From Alysiella sp. (lineage in GTDB: Bacteria; Pseudomonadota; Gammaproteobacteria; Burkholderiales; Neisseriaceae): 8,149 nt of DNA. The stretch spans positions 1-8,149 of the forward strand of contig NZ_JAUNEC010000062.1 of assembly GCF_030525755.1 (NCBI RefSeq), in the 5' to 3' direction. A model generated the notes under the pieces. It was given only the letters and a program-made list of their open reading frames with translations, did no database searches and was not told the DNA's origin. Shown here in pieces: positions 1 to 5,884 of the stretch. How positions within the stretch are numbered: position 1 is the stretch's first letter; each line of letters begins with the position of its first letter. The translations under genes and the position numbers were made by a program.

Positions 1-2
1 TT

Positions 3-101
3 GAAAATCCGCTCGCCAAAGCCTTGCTCAATGGGCAATATGCGCCTGAAAGCACAATTCGCGTGCAAACAGATGAGCAACACAATATTGTGTTTGCGTG
101 A
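3..101 (+). CDS. clpB: ClpB chaperone, C-terminal end only (partial)
   Basis: Only the last 32 codons and a TGA stop are present; the gene starts before the window. The reading frame gives a tail beginning ENPLAKALLNGQY and continuing with APESTIRV. This matches the end of the C-terminal (D2-small) domain of ClpB, where an 'ENPLA..(I/L)L.G' stretch precedes a beta strand and the stop. ClpB is a cytoplasmic hexameric AAA+ disaggregase that works with DnaK to rescue aggregated proteins. A perfect-stem terminator follows 12 bases after the stop, consistent with a real gene end. It converges on secA. The identification rests on about 30 residues from memory of the family, so another AAA+ Clp protein is possible but less likely. 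Confidence 0.75.
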   Translation, partial: ENPLAKALLNGQYAPESTIRVQTDEQHNIVFA

Positions 102-113
102 TTGCATTTTGTG

Positions 114-151
114 AAAAAACCCACAAATTCAATGGATTTGTGGGTTTTTTT
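114..151 (+). terminator. Rho-independent terminator after clpB, probably bidirectional
   Basis: The arm CCCACAAAT (120-128) pairs with ATTTGTGGG (136-144), and the stem can extend inward to leave a three-base loop. A run of seven T follows (145-151). A run of six A precedes the stem (114-119), so the hairpin has a U-tract when transcribed from either strand and could also stop residual secA transcription. Confidence 0.9.
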
Positions 152-156
152 AGTGT

Positions 157-171
157 TTCAGGCTGCCTGAA
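157..171. repeat. DNA uptake sequence, palindromic copy
   Basis: AGGCTGCCTGAA (AG-simDUS) reads on the plus strand at 160-171. Because TTC precedes it, the minus strand reads AGGCAGCCTGAA (the AG-kingDUS dialect) over 157-168. The block is therefore a near-perfect palindrome around one central base at 164. It lies between the clpB and secA terminators. DUS are recognised by the minor pilin ComP during natural transformation. Confidence 0.9.
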
Positions 172-220
172 AATGCGGTTGTAGTATAGTCGTTTCAAAA
201 TAGTGGTGTGTCTATCCGCC

Positions 221-262
221 AAAAGCTGCCTAAAAACCCCAAATCGGTTTTCAGGCAGCCTT
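221..262 (-). terminator. secA terminator built from a DUS and a degenerate partner
   Basis: Read on the minus strand, the arm at 262-246 contains an exact AG-simDUS (250-261). It pairs over 17 positions with the arm at 238-222, with a seven-base loop (245-239). The two positions that differ in DNA become G-U wobbles in the minus-strand RNA, so the RNA stem is continuous. Four U follow the stem (224-221, partly inside the arm). It begins 22 bases after the secA stop. Confidence 0.85.
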
Positions 263-284
263 ATGTATTGAACAAACACAAACA

Positions 285-3056
285 TCACGCCAAACGACCA
301 TGACAATGCTTGTATTTCAAACCACTTCCACAGGGACAAGGGTCATTACGTAATACCGTGATGCCTGCTGCTTCCAAAGCATCGGGCAAATATTGTGCAT
401 CGTCTTCTTCTGTGCCATTATTGGGGTCAAACGCAGTGCGCGCCAAAGCATCTCGGCTGCCTGAAAGCACACTTTGCATATCTGGTGCTTGTGCTTGATG
501 AATATGAGTCTCAATTTGCTCGGGTGCAGTTTCCGCAATAATGTCTTCATTACGTTGGATTTGTACCGAAATCAATAGTTCAGCAACCTGTTTTTGAATG
601 TTGTGCCACAAATTTTGAAACATTTCAAACGCTTCACGCTTGTATTCTTGTTTTGGGTTTTTCTGCGCATAACCACGCAAATGAATACCTTGACGCAAAT
701 AATCCATCGCCGCCAAATGCTCACGCCATTGATGGTCTATCACTTGTAGTACCACATTGCGTTCAAAACCATTAAATGATTCTTGCCCCACCAAATCTAC
801 TTTGGCACGGTATTCGCTTTCCACTTGCGCCAACAAACGTTTTTTGATGTCTTCATTTTCCAAACTATTGTCTTCTTTGAGCCAACCTTGAATGTCTGCT
901 GTAACGCGAAACTCGCCTGCCAACTGTGCTTCCAAAGCAAGTACGTTCCATTGCTCTTCCATGCTGTCAACAGGGATATGTGTATCTACCAAATGTGCAA
1001 CAATGTAATCACGCATTTCTTTGGTATGACTGCCAATGTCTTTGCTATTCAAAATAGCATTGCGTTGATGATACAAAACTTTACGCTGGTCATTGGCAAC
1101 ATCATCGTACTCCAACACTTGCTTACGCATATCAAAGTTACGCCCTTCTACTTTGCGTTGGGCATTTTCAATTTGGCGCGTCAAAATGCCTGCTTCAATC
1201 GCCACACCGCGTTCGGGCGAAAGTTTATCTAAAATGGCAGCGGCACGGTCTAGCGCAAACAGACGTAACAATGGGTCTTCAAATGACAGATAAAAACGGC
1301 TGGAACCTGGATCGCCTTGGCGACCTGAACGACCACGCAACTGATTGTCAATACGACGGCTTTCGTGGCGTTCTGTACCAATAATGTGCAAACCACCAGC
1401 TGCCACAACTGTTTGATGGTCAGTTTCCCAATTTTCTTCCAACGCACGAATTTGGGCTTGTTTTTCGTTTTCAGGCAGCCTTTCATCAGCCAAAATGGCT
1501 TCGGCTTGGTGTTTCACATTACCACCTAAAACAATATCCGTACCACGACCTGCCATATTGGTGGCAACGGTAATCATGCTGGGTTTACCTGCTTGTGCCA
1601 CAATCAAAGCTTCACGATGGTGTTCTTTGGCATTCAAAACATTGTGAGGCAAGCCTTCTTGTTTGAGCAAATGCGACACCAATTCCGAGTTTTCAATCGT
1701 GGTCGTACCGACCAAAACAGGCTGACCGCGTGTGTAACAATCTTTGATGTCTTTGATAACCGCTTCGTATTTCTCTTCAGCAGTACGGAAAATTTGGTCG
1801 TTGTAATCTTTGCGTTGAATGGGTTTATTGGTTGGAATAATGACGGTTTCCAAGCCATAAATACTTTGGAACTCATAGGCTTCGGTATCAGCTGTACCTG
1901 TCATGCCCGCCAATTTATTGTACAAGCGGAAATAGTTTTGAAATGTGATGCTTGCTAAAGTTTGGTTTTCTTTTTTGATTTCCACACCTTCTTTAGCTTC
2001 AACAGCTTGATGCAAACCGTCAGACCAACGGCGACCGTCCATCAAACGCCCTGTGTGTTCGTCCACAATCACGATTTCACCATCTTTAATCACATAATGT
2101 TGGTCGCGATGGAACAAACTGTGTGCGCGTAAAGCCGCCATCAAGTGGTGCATCAACATGATGTTGCCAGCAGAATACAGCGATTCGCCATCACGCAACA
2201 AACCCATTTGCTGTAAAAGTTGTTCTGCGTGTTCATGTCCTTTTTCTGACAAGGTAACTTGATGATTTTTCTCGTCAACCCAATAATCGCCTTCGCCATC
2301 TTCTTTGTCTTGACGCAATAAATGTGCAGGCATTTGGTTCATCACTTGATAAAGCTGAACATTGTCATCGGCCTGACCCGAAATAATCAAAGGTGTACGC
2401 GCTTCATCAATCAAGATGCTGTCCACTTCGTCCACTACAGCAAAGTTCAATTCACGTTGCACTTTATCATATGGGTCATGCACCATATTATCGCGCAAAT
2501 AGTCAAACCCAAATTCATTGTTTGTACCGTAGGTAATATCCGCATTGTAGGCTGTTTGACGATAAAACGGCTCTTGATTGCTCAAAATCACGCCTACTTC
2601 CAAACCCAAAAAGCCATATAGAGGACGCATGATGTTGGCATCACGTTCCGCCAAATAATCGTTTACGGTAACAACGTGTACACCTTTGCCTGAAAGTGCG
2701 TTCAAATACACAGGCAACGTACCCACCAATGTTTTACCCTCTCCCGTACGCATTTCGGCAATTTTGCCATGGTGCAACACCATGCCACCAATCAGTTGCA
2801 CATCAAAATGGCGCATACCTAATGTTCGTACAGAGGCTTCACGGCACACCGCAAATGCTTCAGGCAGCAAACTTTCTAATGTTGCGCCATCGGCAATACG
2901 TTGTTTGAATTCTGCTGTTTTGGCTTTCAATTCATCATCACTCAAAGCCTGCATTTGCGTTTCCAAAGCATTGATTTTGGAAACAGTTTTACGATATTGC
3001 TTCAACAAACGGTCGTTGCGGCTGCCGAAGACTTTTTTGGCTAAATGGGTCAGCAT
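285..3056 (-). CDS. secA: Protein translocase ATPase SecA
   Basis: SecA is the ATPase motor that pushes unfolded preproteins through the SecYEG channel in the inner membrane. The protein is 923 residues, near the usual 900-920. Visible landmarks are: Walker A MRTGEGKT at about residues 102-109; the DEVD Walker B box at about 209-212, followed by IDEARTPLIISG; the second nucleotide-binding domain with NMAGRGTDIVLGG and the GRSGRQGDPGSSRF stretch; and a C-terminal zinc/SecB-binding tail PCPCGSGLKYKHCHG with C907, C909, C918 and H919. The frame is open upstream to an ATG at 3089, but I choose the ATG at 3056 because the protein then begins MLTHLAKKVFGSRN as in the family, and AAGGA sits ten bases upstream. 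An exact DUS inside the gene (1470-1481) encodes RLPE. A one-mismatch DUS (454-465) encodes SGS near the C-terminus. It appears monocistronic, facing clpB. Confidence 0.98.
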   Translation of the reverse strand: MLTHLAKKVFGSRNDRLLKQYRKTVSKINALETQMQALSDDELKAKTAEFKQRIADGATLESLLPEAFAVCREASVRTLGMRHFDVQLIGGMVLHHGKIAEMRTGEGKTLVGTLPVYLNALSGKGVHVVTVNDYLAERDANIMRPLYGFLGLEVGVILSNQEPFYRQTAYNADITYGTNNEFGFDYLRDNMVHDPYDKVQRELNFAVVDEVDSILIDEARTPLIISGQADDNVQLYQVMNQMPAHLLRQDKEDGEGDYWVDEKNHQVTLSEKGHEHAEQLLQQMGLLRDGESLYSAGNIMLMHHLMAALRAHSLFHRDQHYVIKDGEIVIVDEHTGRLMDGRRWSDGLHQAVEAKEGVEIKKENQTLASITFQNYFRLYNKLAGMTGTADTEAYEFQSIYGLETVIIPTNKPIQRKDYNDQIFRTAEEKYEAVIKDIKDCYTRGQPVLVGTTTIENSELVSHLLKQEGLPHNVLNAKEHHREALIVAQAGKPSMITVATNMAGRGTDIVLGGNVKHQAEAILADERLPENEKQAQIRALEENWETDHQTVVAAGGLHIIGTERHESRRIDNQLRGRSGRQGDPGSSRFYLSFEDPLLRLFALDRAAAILDKLSPERGVAIEAGILTRQIENAQRKVEGRNFDMRKQVLEYDDVANDQRKVLYHQRNAILNSKDIGSHTKEMRDYIVAHLVDTHIPVDSMEEQWNVLALEAQLAGEFRVTADIQGWLKEDNSLENEDIKKRLLAQVESEYRAKVDLVGQESFNGFERNVVLQVIDHQWREHLAAMDYLRQGIHLRGYAQKNPKQEYKREAFEMFQNLWHNIQKQVAELLISVQIQRNEDIIAETAPEQIETHIHQAQAPDMQSVLSGSRDALARTAFDPNNGTEEDDAQYLPDALEAAGITVLRNDPCPCGSGLKYKHCHGRLA
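454..465 (+). repeat. DUS with one mismatch inside secA
   Basis: CGGCTGCCTGAA differs from AG-simDUS only at the first base. It lies in the codons for the LSGSRDA stretch of the SecA C-terminal linker, a region tolerant of sequence change. Confidence 0.7.
1470..1481 (-). repeat. DNA uptake sequence inside secA
   Basis: An exact AGGCTGCCTGAA on the minus strand, read in frame as Arg-Leu-Pro-Glu. It sits in the charged DERLPENEK stretch of SecA between conserved blocks. Confidence 0.9.
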
Positions 3057-3066
3057 AATAAAGGAT

Positions 3067-3071
3067 TCCTT
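3067..3071 (-). promoter_or_regulatory. Ribosome binding site that sets the secA start
   Basis: AAGGA on the minus strand lies ten bases before the ATG at 3056-3054. No comparable site precedes the in-frame upstream ATG at 3089. This favours the shorter SecA with the family-like N-terminus. Confidence 0.7.
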
Positions 3072-3099
3072 GCGCCATTTTTGTGGCAAAACGGTACGG

Positions 3100-3108
3100 A
3101 TTTTAACA
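3100..3108 (-). promoter_or_regulatory. Candidate extended -10 promoter for secA
   Basis: On the minus strand TGTTAAAAT gives an extended -10 (TGn followed by TAAAAT, one change from TATAAT), 43 bases before the secA ATG. I see no good -35 at normal spacing; the TG extension could compensate. This is inferred from sequence alone. Confidence 0.4.
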
Positions 3109-3154
3109 TATTCATCGCCAAATGGGGCAGACTATCGTTGCGTGCAAGTCTTTC

Positions 3155-3166
3155 AGGCTACCTGAA
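3155..3166 (+). repeat. Variant DUS, AG-eikDUS type
   Basis: AGGCTACCTGAA differs by one base from the dominant repeat of this window and equals the dialect described for Eikenella. It lies upstream of the secA promoter, at the edge of the decayed-gene patch. A TTC precedes it, so it also has an imperfect palindromic form. Confidence 0.6.
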
Positions 3167-3246
3167 TGTCAGATTTAACCTGTTTTTACGGTTTAAAAAA
3201 CAAATTATTGCTGCTTTTATGCTCACTGACAGCAATCAATTAGGAA

Positions 3247-3345
3247 CAGGACGTTTTAAATACAAAGGGTACAGCGTTATCCGCGCCTTATCTACAAGAT
3301 GCAGAGGCGGTCGCAGTCATCTTGTTTGATTTTGATTTGAAGCAA
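3247..3345 (+). pseudogene. Probable remnant of a DNA photolyase N-terminus
   Basis: Frame 1 reads QDVLNTKGTALSAPYLQD and then AEAVAVILFDFDL. This resembles, without gaps, the start of deoxyribodipyrimidine photolyase/cryptochrome proteins: an RDLR..DN.ALSAAL stretch followed by a hydrophobic beta strand ending in FVFD.D(I/L) in the N-terminal Rossmann-like domain. The frame has a TAG at 3241, no start codon in a sensible place, and runs only to 3438; the remaining 400 or so residues of a photolyase are absent. If right, it is a short relic of a light-dependent DNA repair gene. The match is from memory and covers about 30 residues, so it is tentative. It lies on the same strand as the iron-permease relic that follows. 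Confidence 0.45.
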
Positions 3346-3406
3346 CTGTGCCGTACTGAAATGCAAGCCAATAATACCGTTTGTTTTTTGAAAAAATGCA
3401 AGATTT

Positions 3407-3612
3407 ATGTTAATCGATTTTCTCATCATGTTGCGTGAGGACATTGAAGCCACATTGGTTGTGGGGATTGTAGCAAGTTTTTTGAAACAATCGGGTAAAG
3501 CGCATTTGATGTCTCAAATTTGGTTGGGTGTAACCTTGGCAGTATTGTGTGAATGCACGAAGCCACGCGTTCTGTTAGGCAACAGCTGCAACAATCGTTT
3601 CAGGCAGCCTGA
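3407..3612 (+). pseudogene. Degraded FTR1/EfeU-family iron permease fragment
   Basis: An ATG at 3407 opens a frame reading MLIDFLIMLREDIEATLVV, then GIVASFLKQSGKAHLMSQIW and LGVTLAVLC. This is the first membrane segment of the FTR1/EfeU high-affinity iron permease, including the REGLE/REGIE iron-binding motif, here REDIE (the REXXE pattern survives). After about 48 residues the homology jumps to a different frame at 3553: MHEATRSVRQQLQQSFQAA, matching the conserved 'M+KxxRxxxxQLxxA' segment that in EfeU lies some 40 residues further on. The intervening membrane segment is therefore deleted with a frameshift. This second part ends at a TGA (3610-3612) formed by a DUS. The rest of the roughly 280-residue protein is missing. 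It is non-functional as it stands. The first frame stays open further, antisense into the EamA gene, but has no family resemblance there. Confidence 0.75.
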
Positions 3613-3615
3613 AAC
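3597..3615. repeat. Palindromic DUS at the end of the iron-permease relic
   Basis: Nine-base arms, GTTTCAGGC and GCCTGAAAC, flank one central base at 3606. The minus strand carries an exact AG-simDUS (3599-3610) and the plus strand an exact AG-kingDUS (3602-3613). It has no T-run on either side, so it is unlikely to be an efficient intrinsic terminator. Confidence 0.9.
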
Positions 3616-3720
3616 CCTTGTCAAACTCATCTCGCAGGAATCGATTTCATATCCACCACTACGCCAGTTTCAAAACGGCTTTGACAAAGGTTTCAGCCTA
3701 AAACCCAATCCCACATTTTT

Positions 3721-3732
3721 AAGCTGCCTGAA
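3721..3732 (+). repeat. DUS with one mismatch just after the EamA gene
   Basis: AAGCTGCCTGAA, one base from AG-simDUS, lies immediately downstream of the stop of the minus-strand transporter gene. With TTTCAG at 3691-3696 it could form a weak, interrupted hairpin, which I do not call as a terminator. Confidence 0.55.
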
Positions 3733-3733
3733 A

Positions 3734-4600
3734 TCAGTTTTGTTTCGCCAAATAATGCGGTATCAATGCCACCACCAAAGTGGCGACCATAATCAAAACC
3801 ATACCCATGCCCGACATCATAGACACGGTTTCCCCCAATAAACCCACCGCCAACAATACGCCGAACAAAGGCTCCAAAGAAATCAATAAACCTGAAAAAT
3901 TGGCCTTTGCACTTGTCATGCCCTTGTTCCACAACCAATAGGCAAACCAACTGCAACCGATACCCAAATACAATAAACTCAATACACCTGAAATATGCCA
4001 ATTAAGCTGATGCGATTGAGCCAATAAATAACTGAATGGCAAACACAATACTGCTGCCAATGCCAAAGAAACCGATGTATAAGCAGGTGCGCCTATGATT
4101 TGTATCAATTTTTGTGTTGGACGGTATGCTGCACAAAAAAACACACCTGCCAATAAAATCAAAGCGCAACCGAATAAATCCACCGAACCATTACCACCAT
4201 GCCCACCCCAAACCAGCAAACCCACACCCATAAATGCGATTGAACCAAACAACCAATCCCACCATTTTGCCTTATCACCAAAGAAAAAATGTCCCAATAA
4301 CACCATCAAAATCGGTTCCAGCCCCACAATAGTGGTAGCACTGGCAGCAGATGTGTATTTCACACCCCAAAATTGTAACATCAACACCAAAACATAATTA
4401 ATAAAAGACAAAATAATTAAAGATTTCCATTGATTCTTGGGTATTTTTCCCACATAACGCCGACAAGTTGGCAACACAATTAAAGCCGCTATAGTAAAGC
4501 GAATTTGCACCATCCACGCAGGGTCTATCATGACATAAGCGTATTTTGCTGCCACAAAAGAGCTACTCCAAATAATCAATGCAATGATTTGATACAACAT
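3734..4600 (-). CDS. EamA/DMT-superfamily inner-membrane transporter
   Basis: A 288-residue, strongly hydrophobic protein with about ten membrane segments, the usual size and shape for two tandem EamA repeats. The first repeat begins MLYQIIALIIWSSSFVAAKY, with the family's WSSSFVA-type motif in helix 1, and ends near the VGLEPILMVLLGHFFFGD segment. The second repeat contains an SLEPLFGVLLAVGLLGE segment, the matching 'EP....L....LGE' helix. Members export amino acids, metabolites or drugs; the substrate cannot be told from sequence, so no symbol is given. The ATG at 4600 is preceded by AGGA about twelve bases away, slightly long spacing. It lies 77 bases downstream of the ABC permease on the same strand, with an inverted DUS hairpin between, so co-transcription is doubtful. 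No clear terminator follows; the decayed-gene patch begins directly downstream. Confidence 0.9.
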   Translation of the reverse strand: MLYQIIALIIWSSSFVAAKYAYVMIDPAWMVQIRFTIAALIVLPTCRRYVGKIPKNQWKSLIILSFINYVLVLMLQFWGVKYTSAASATTIVGLEPILMVLLGHFFFGDKAKWWDWLFGSIAFMGVGLLVWGGHGGNGSVDLFGCALILLAGVFFCAAYRPTQKLIQIIGAPAYTSVSLALAAVLCLPFSYLLAQSHQLNWHISGVLSLLYLGIGCSWFAYWLWNKGMTSAKANFSGLLISLEPLFGVLLAVGLLGETVSMMSGMGMVLIMVATLVVALIPHYLAKQN

Positions 4601-4631
4601 GGTTTTTTGTTTTCCTAAATGACATTAAAGA

Positions 4632-4661
4632 CAGGCTGCCTGAACGTTTTCAGGCAGCCTG
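4632..4661 (-). terminator. Inverted pair of DNA uptake sequences, likely terminator of the ABC permease gene
   Basis: An exact AG-simDUS on the plus strand (4633-4644) and another on the minus strand (4649-4660) form a perfect 12-bp stem, extended by one C-G pair, around the four-base loop at 4645-4648. On the minus strand it begins 16 bases after the permease stop and is followed by TCTTT, a weak U-tract. Inverted DUS pairs acting as terminators are well known in Neisseria. Confidence 0.8.
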
Positions 4662-4677
4662 ATATTGTGATGTATTT

Positions 4678-5454
4678 TTAACGCTGATGAGCACGGTTAT
4701 AACGGTTTTCCAAAGCTGAAAACAACCAACTCAAAAAAATGGTCATTACCAAATACAGAAACGCCGCCACATACAAAGGCTCTTCATAAACATAGTAACG
4801 CCCTGAAATGGTTTTCTGTACATAAGCAATTTCAGCAACCGAAATGGCGGACAGCAAGGAACTGTCTTTCAATAAGGTAATGAATTCATTTGCCAAAGGT
4901 GGCAACATACGGCGTAAGGCTTGTGGCAAAATCACAAAACGCATGGCTTGTGGGTAAGTTAAACCCAAAGAACGCGCAGCTTCCATTTGCCCCTTATCAA
5001 TGGATTGAATACCTGCACGAAAAATCTCGGTAATGTATGCACCTGCATTGGTGGAAAGTGCCAAAATACCTGCGGTAATGGGACCATAAGCACGACGGAA
5101 CTCCTGCGCTTCTTGCCCCGTAAGCAACCAACCGTGTTCTGGGTGTACCAACAGCGGAAACCACACAAAATACCAAATGAAAATTTGCACAAATAAAGGC
5201 GTACCGCGAAACAACGTAACATACAACAAAGAAAGATTACGCATCAGCCATGCCAAACACAGCAACAATTTATTGCCTTTTTCAAAACGGACAATGCGTG
5301 CCAATGCACCCAACAAACCCAAAACCACACCAATTAAAATGGAAACAGCCGTTACGCCCAAAGTCAGCATAATGCCGTAAGCAAACATTTCACGGTATTC
5401 GTATGTGCGTGGTAAAACCGTGCTTAACCAAGTTATTAAATCGTTCATCTTCAT
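4678..5454 (-). CDS. Polar amino-acid ABC transporter permease (HisMQ/GlnP type)
   Basis: A 258-residue inner-membrane permease that would form the channel of an ABC importer for a polar amino acid. It has an N-terminal amphipathic part, a first membrane segment near GIMLTLGVTAVSILIGVVLG, the LFRGTPLFVQIF motif typical of the HisMQ family, and the EAA loop EAARSLGLTYPQAMRFVILP that docks onto the ATPase, followed by LLKDSSLLSAI. The stretch between the second and third segments (around WLLTGQEAQEFRRAYGP) is a longer loop. Two in-frame starts exist, at 5454 and 5448; AGGCGG at 5463-5458 is three bases from the first and nine from the second, so MNDLITW (5448) is the better start although the longer version is listed. 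No ATPase or binding-protein gene is within the window, so it is an orphan here. Substrate unknown. Confidence 0.93.
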   Translation of the reverse strand: MKMNDLITWLSTVLPRTYEYREMFAYGIMLTLGVTAVSILIGVVLGLLGALARIVRFEKGNKLLLCLAWLMRNLSLLYVTLFRGTPLFVQIFIWYFVWFPLLVHPEHGWLLTGQEAQEFRRAYGPITAGILALSTNAGAYITEIFRAGIQSIDKGQMEAARSLGLTYPQAMRFVILPQALRRMLPPLANEFITLLKDSSLLSAISVAEIAYVQKTISGRYYVYEEPLYVAAFLYLVMTIFLSWLFSALENRYNRAHQR

Positions 5455-5457
5455 TTA

Positions 5458-5463
5458 CCGCCT
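5458..5463 (-). promoter_or_regulatory. Ribosome binding site favouring the second start of the ABC permease
   Basis: AGGCGG on the minus strand. Spacing is three bases to the ATG at 5454 and nine to the ATG at 5448, which suggests translation begins at the second Met. Confidence 0.5.
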
Positions 5464-5495
5464 GCATACCAATCAGACTTATTGAAAAATTGCGT

Positions 5496-5501
5496 ATTTT
5501 A
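5496..5501 (-). promoter_or_regulatory. Candidate -10 box for the ABC permease gene
   Basis: TAAAAT on the minus strand, 42-48 bases upstream of the two possible starts. A TTGTAC about 19 bases further upstream could serve as a poor -35. The same TAAAAT hexamer appears in the candidate secA promoter. Inferred only. Confidence 0.35.
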
Positions 5502-5571
5502 ACCCAAACCGCACACAAACGTACAAAAAACTGCATAGATTAAAGTAGCATGGCATCATTTATTATTGACT

Positions 5572-5583
5572 TTCAGGCAGCCT
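5572..5583 (-). repeat. DNA uptake sequence in the intergenic gap
   Basis: An exact AGGCTGCCTGAA on the minus strand, upstream of the ABC permease promoter region. It is single and has no inverted partner nearby. Confidence 0.9.
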
Positions 5584-5884
5584 AATTAATAAGCCCCAAA
5601 TATTGAAGCAATTACTGTCGTCTTGTTTTATAACCTGTATTCATAAGATTGATAGATGGATTTTTATCGCAAAATCATGCAAATACAAGGCAGATTTCCA
5701 TGCTGATAGTGGTTTAATGAAACTCTATTGTAGAGAGGATTGCACCTACACTACACAAGTCATTTATTTTCATGGAATTTTCAACAGTCCCTAACTTGCA
5801 TTAAAAATAAGGCGACTGAAAACCAATCGCTCCATCTTCTTTTTTTCAGGCAGCTTTTGCAAATATGACAGCCTGAAAATGCCT

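Larger units (their letters stand above)
5455..5884. other. 430-bp gap without a convincing gene
   Basis: This stretch lies between rnr and the ABC permease. It holds the permease leader, one exact DUS (5572-5583), a one-mismatch DUS (5845-5856), and an AT-rich middle. A 63-codon plus-strand frame from a TTG at 5603 to 5794 has no ribosome binding site and no family I recognise. A 9-bp inverted repeat, TTTTCAGGC (5843-5851) and GCCTGAAAA (5871-5879), lies just after the rnr stop but has no T-run on the minus strand, so it is only a weak candidate for the rnr transcript end. Confidence 0.6.

Noticed and set aside
3057..3089. Eleven-codon N-terminal extension of SecA from the ATG at 3089
   Set aside because: The extension is not family-like, covers the ribosome binding site of the better start, and SecA proteins normally begin at the M-L-x-x-L-x-K-x-F-G-S motif.
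3045..3329. A 94-codon plus-strand frame over the secA leader
   Set aside because: It starts antisense inside secA, crosses the secA promoter region, and its sequence resembles nothing. The family-like reading at 3247-3345 is in a different frame.
3616..3690. A minus-strand stretch reading FETGVVVDMKSIPA, slightly like the QueD/PTPS family
   Set aside because: The likeness spans only about ten residues and is closed by a stop; too short to support a relic call.
3407..3841. A 144-codon plus-strand frame that could be called a hypothetical protein
   Set aside because: Only its first 48 or so codons resemble a protein family (FTR1/EfeU). The rest runs through a DUS and then antisense to the EamA gene, so it is a relic plus chance open frame.
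5603..5794. A 63-codon plus-strand frame in the rnr-permease gap
   Set aside because: TTG start, no ribosome binding site and no recognisable motif; this length is expected by chance in AT-rich DNA. Kept only as a low-interest observation.
5843..5879. Hairpin after the rnr stop considered as an intrinsic terminator
   Set aside because: The 9-bp arms are real, but on the minus strand the stem is followed by A-rich, not T-rich, sequence and the loop is long.
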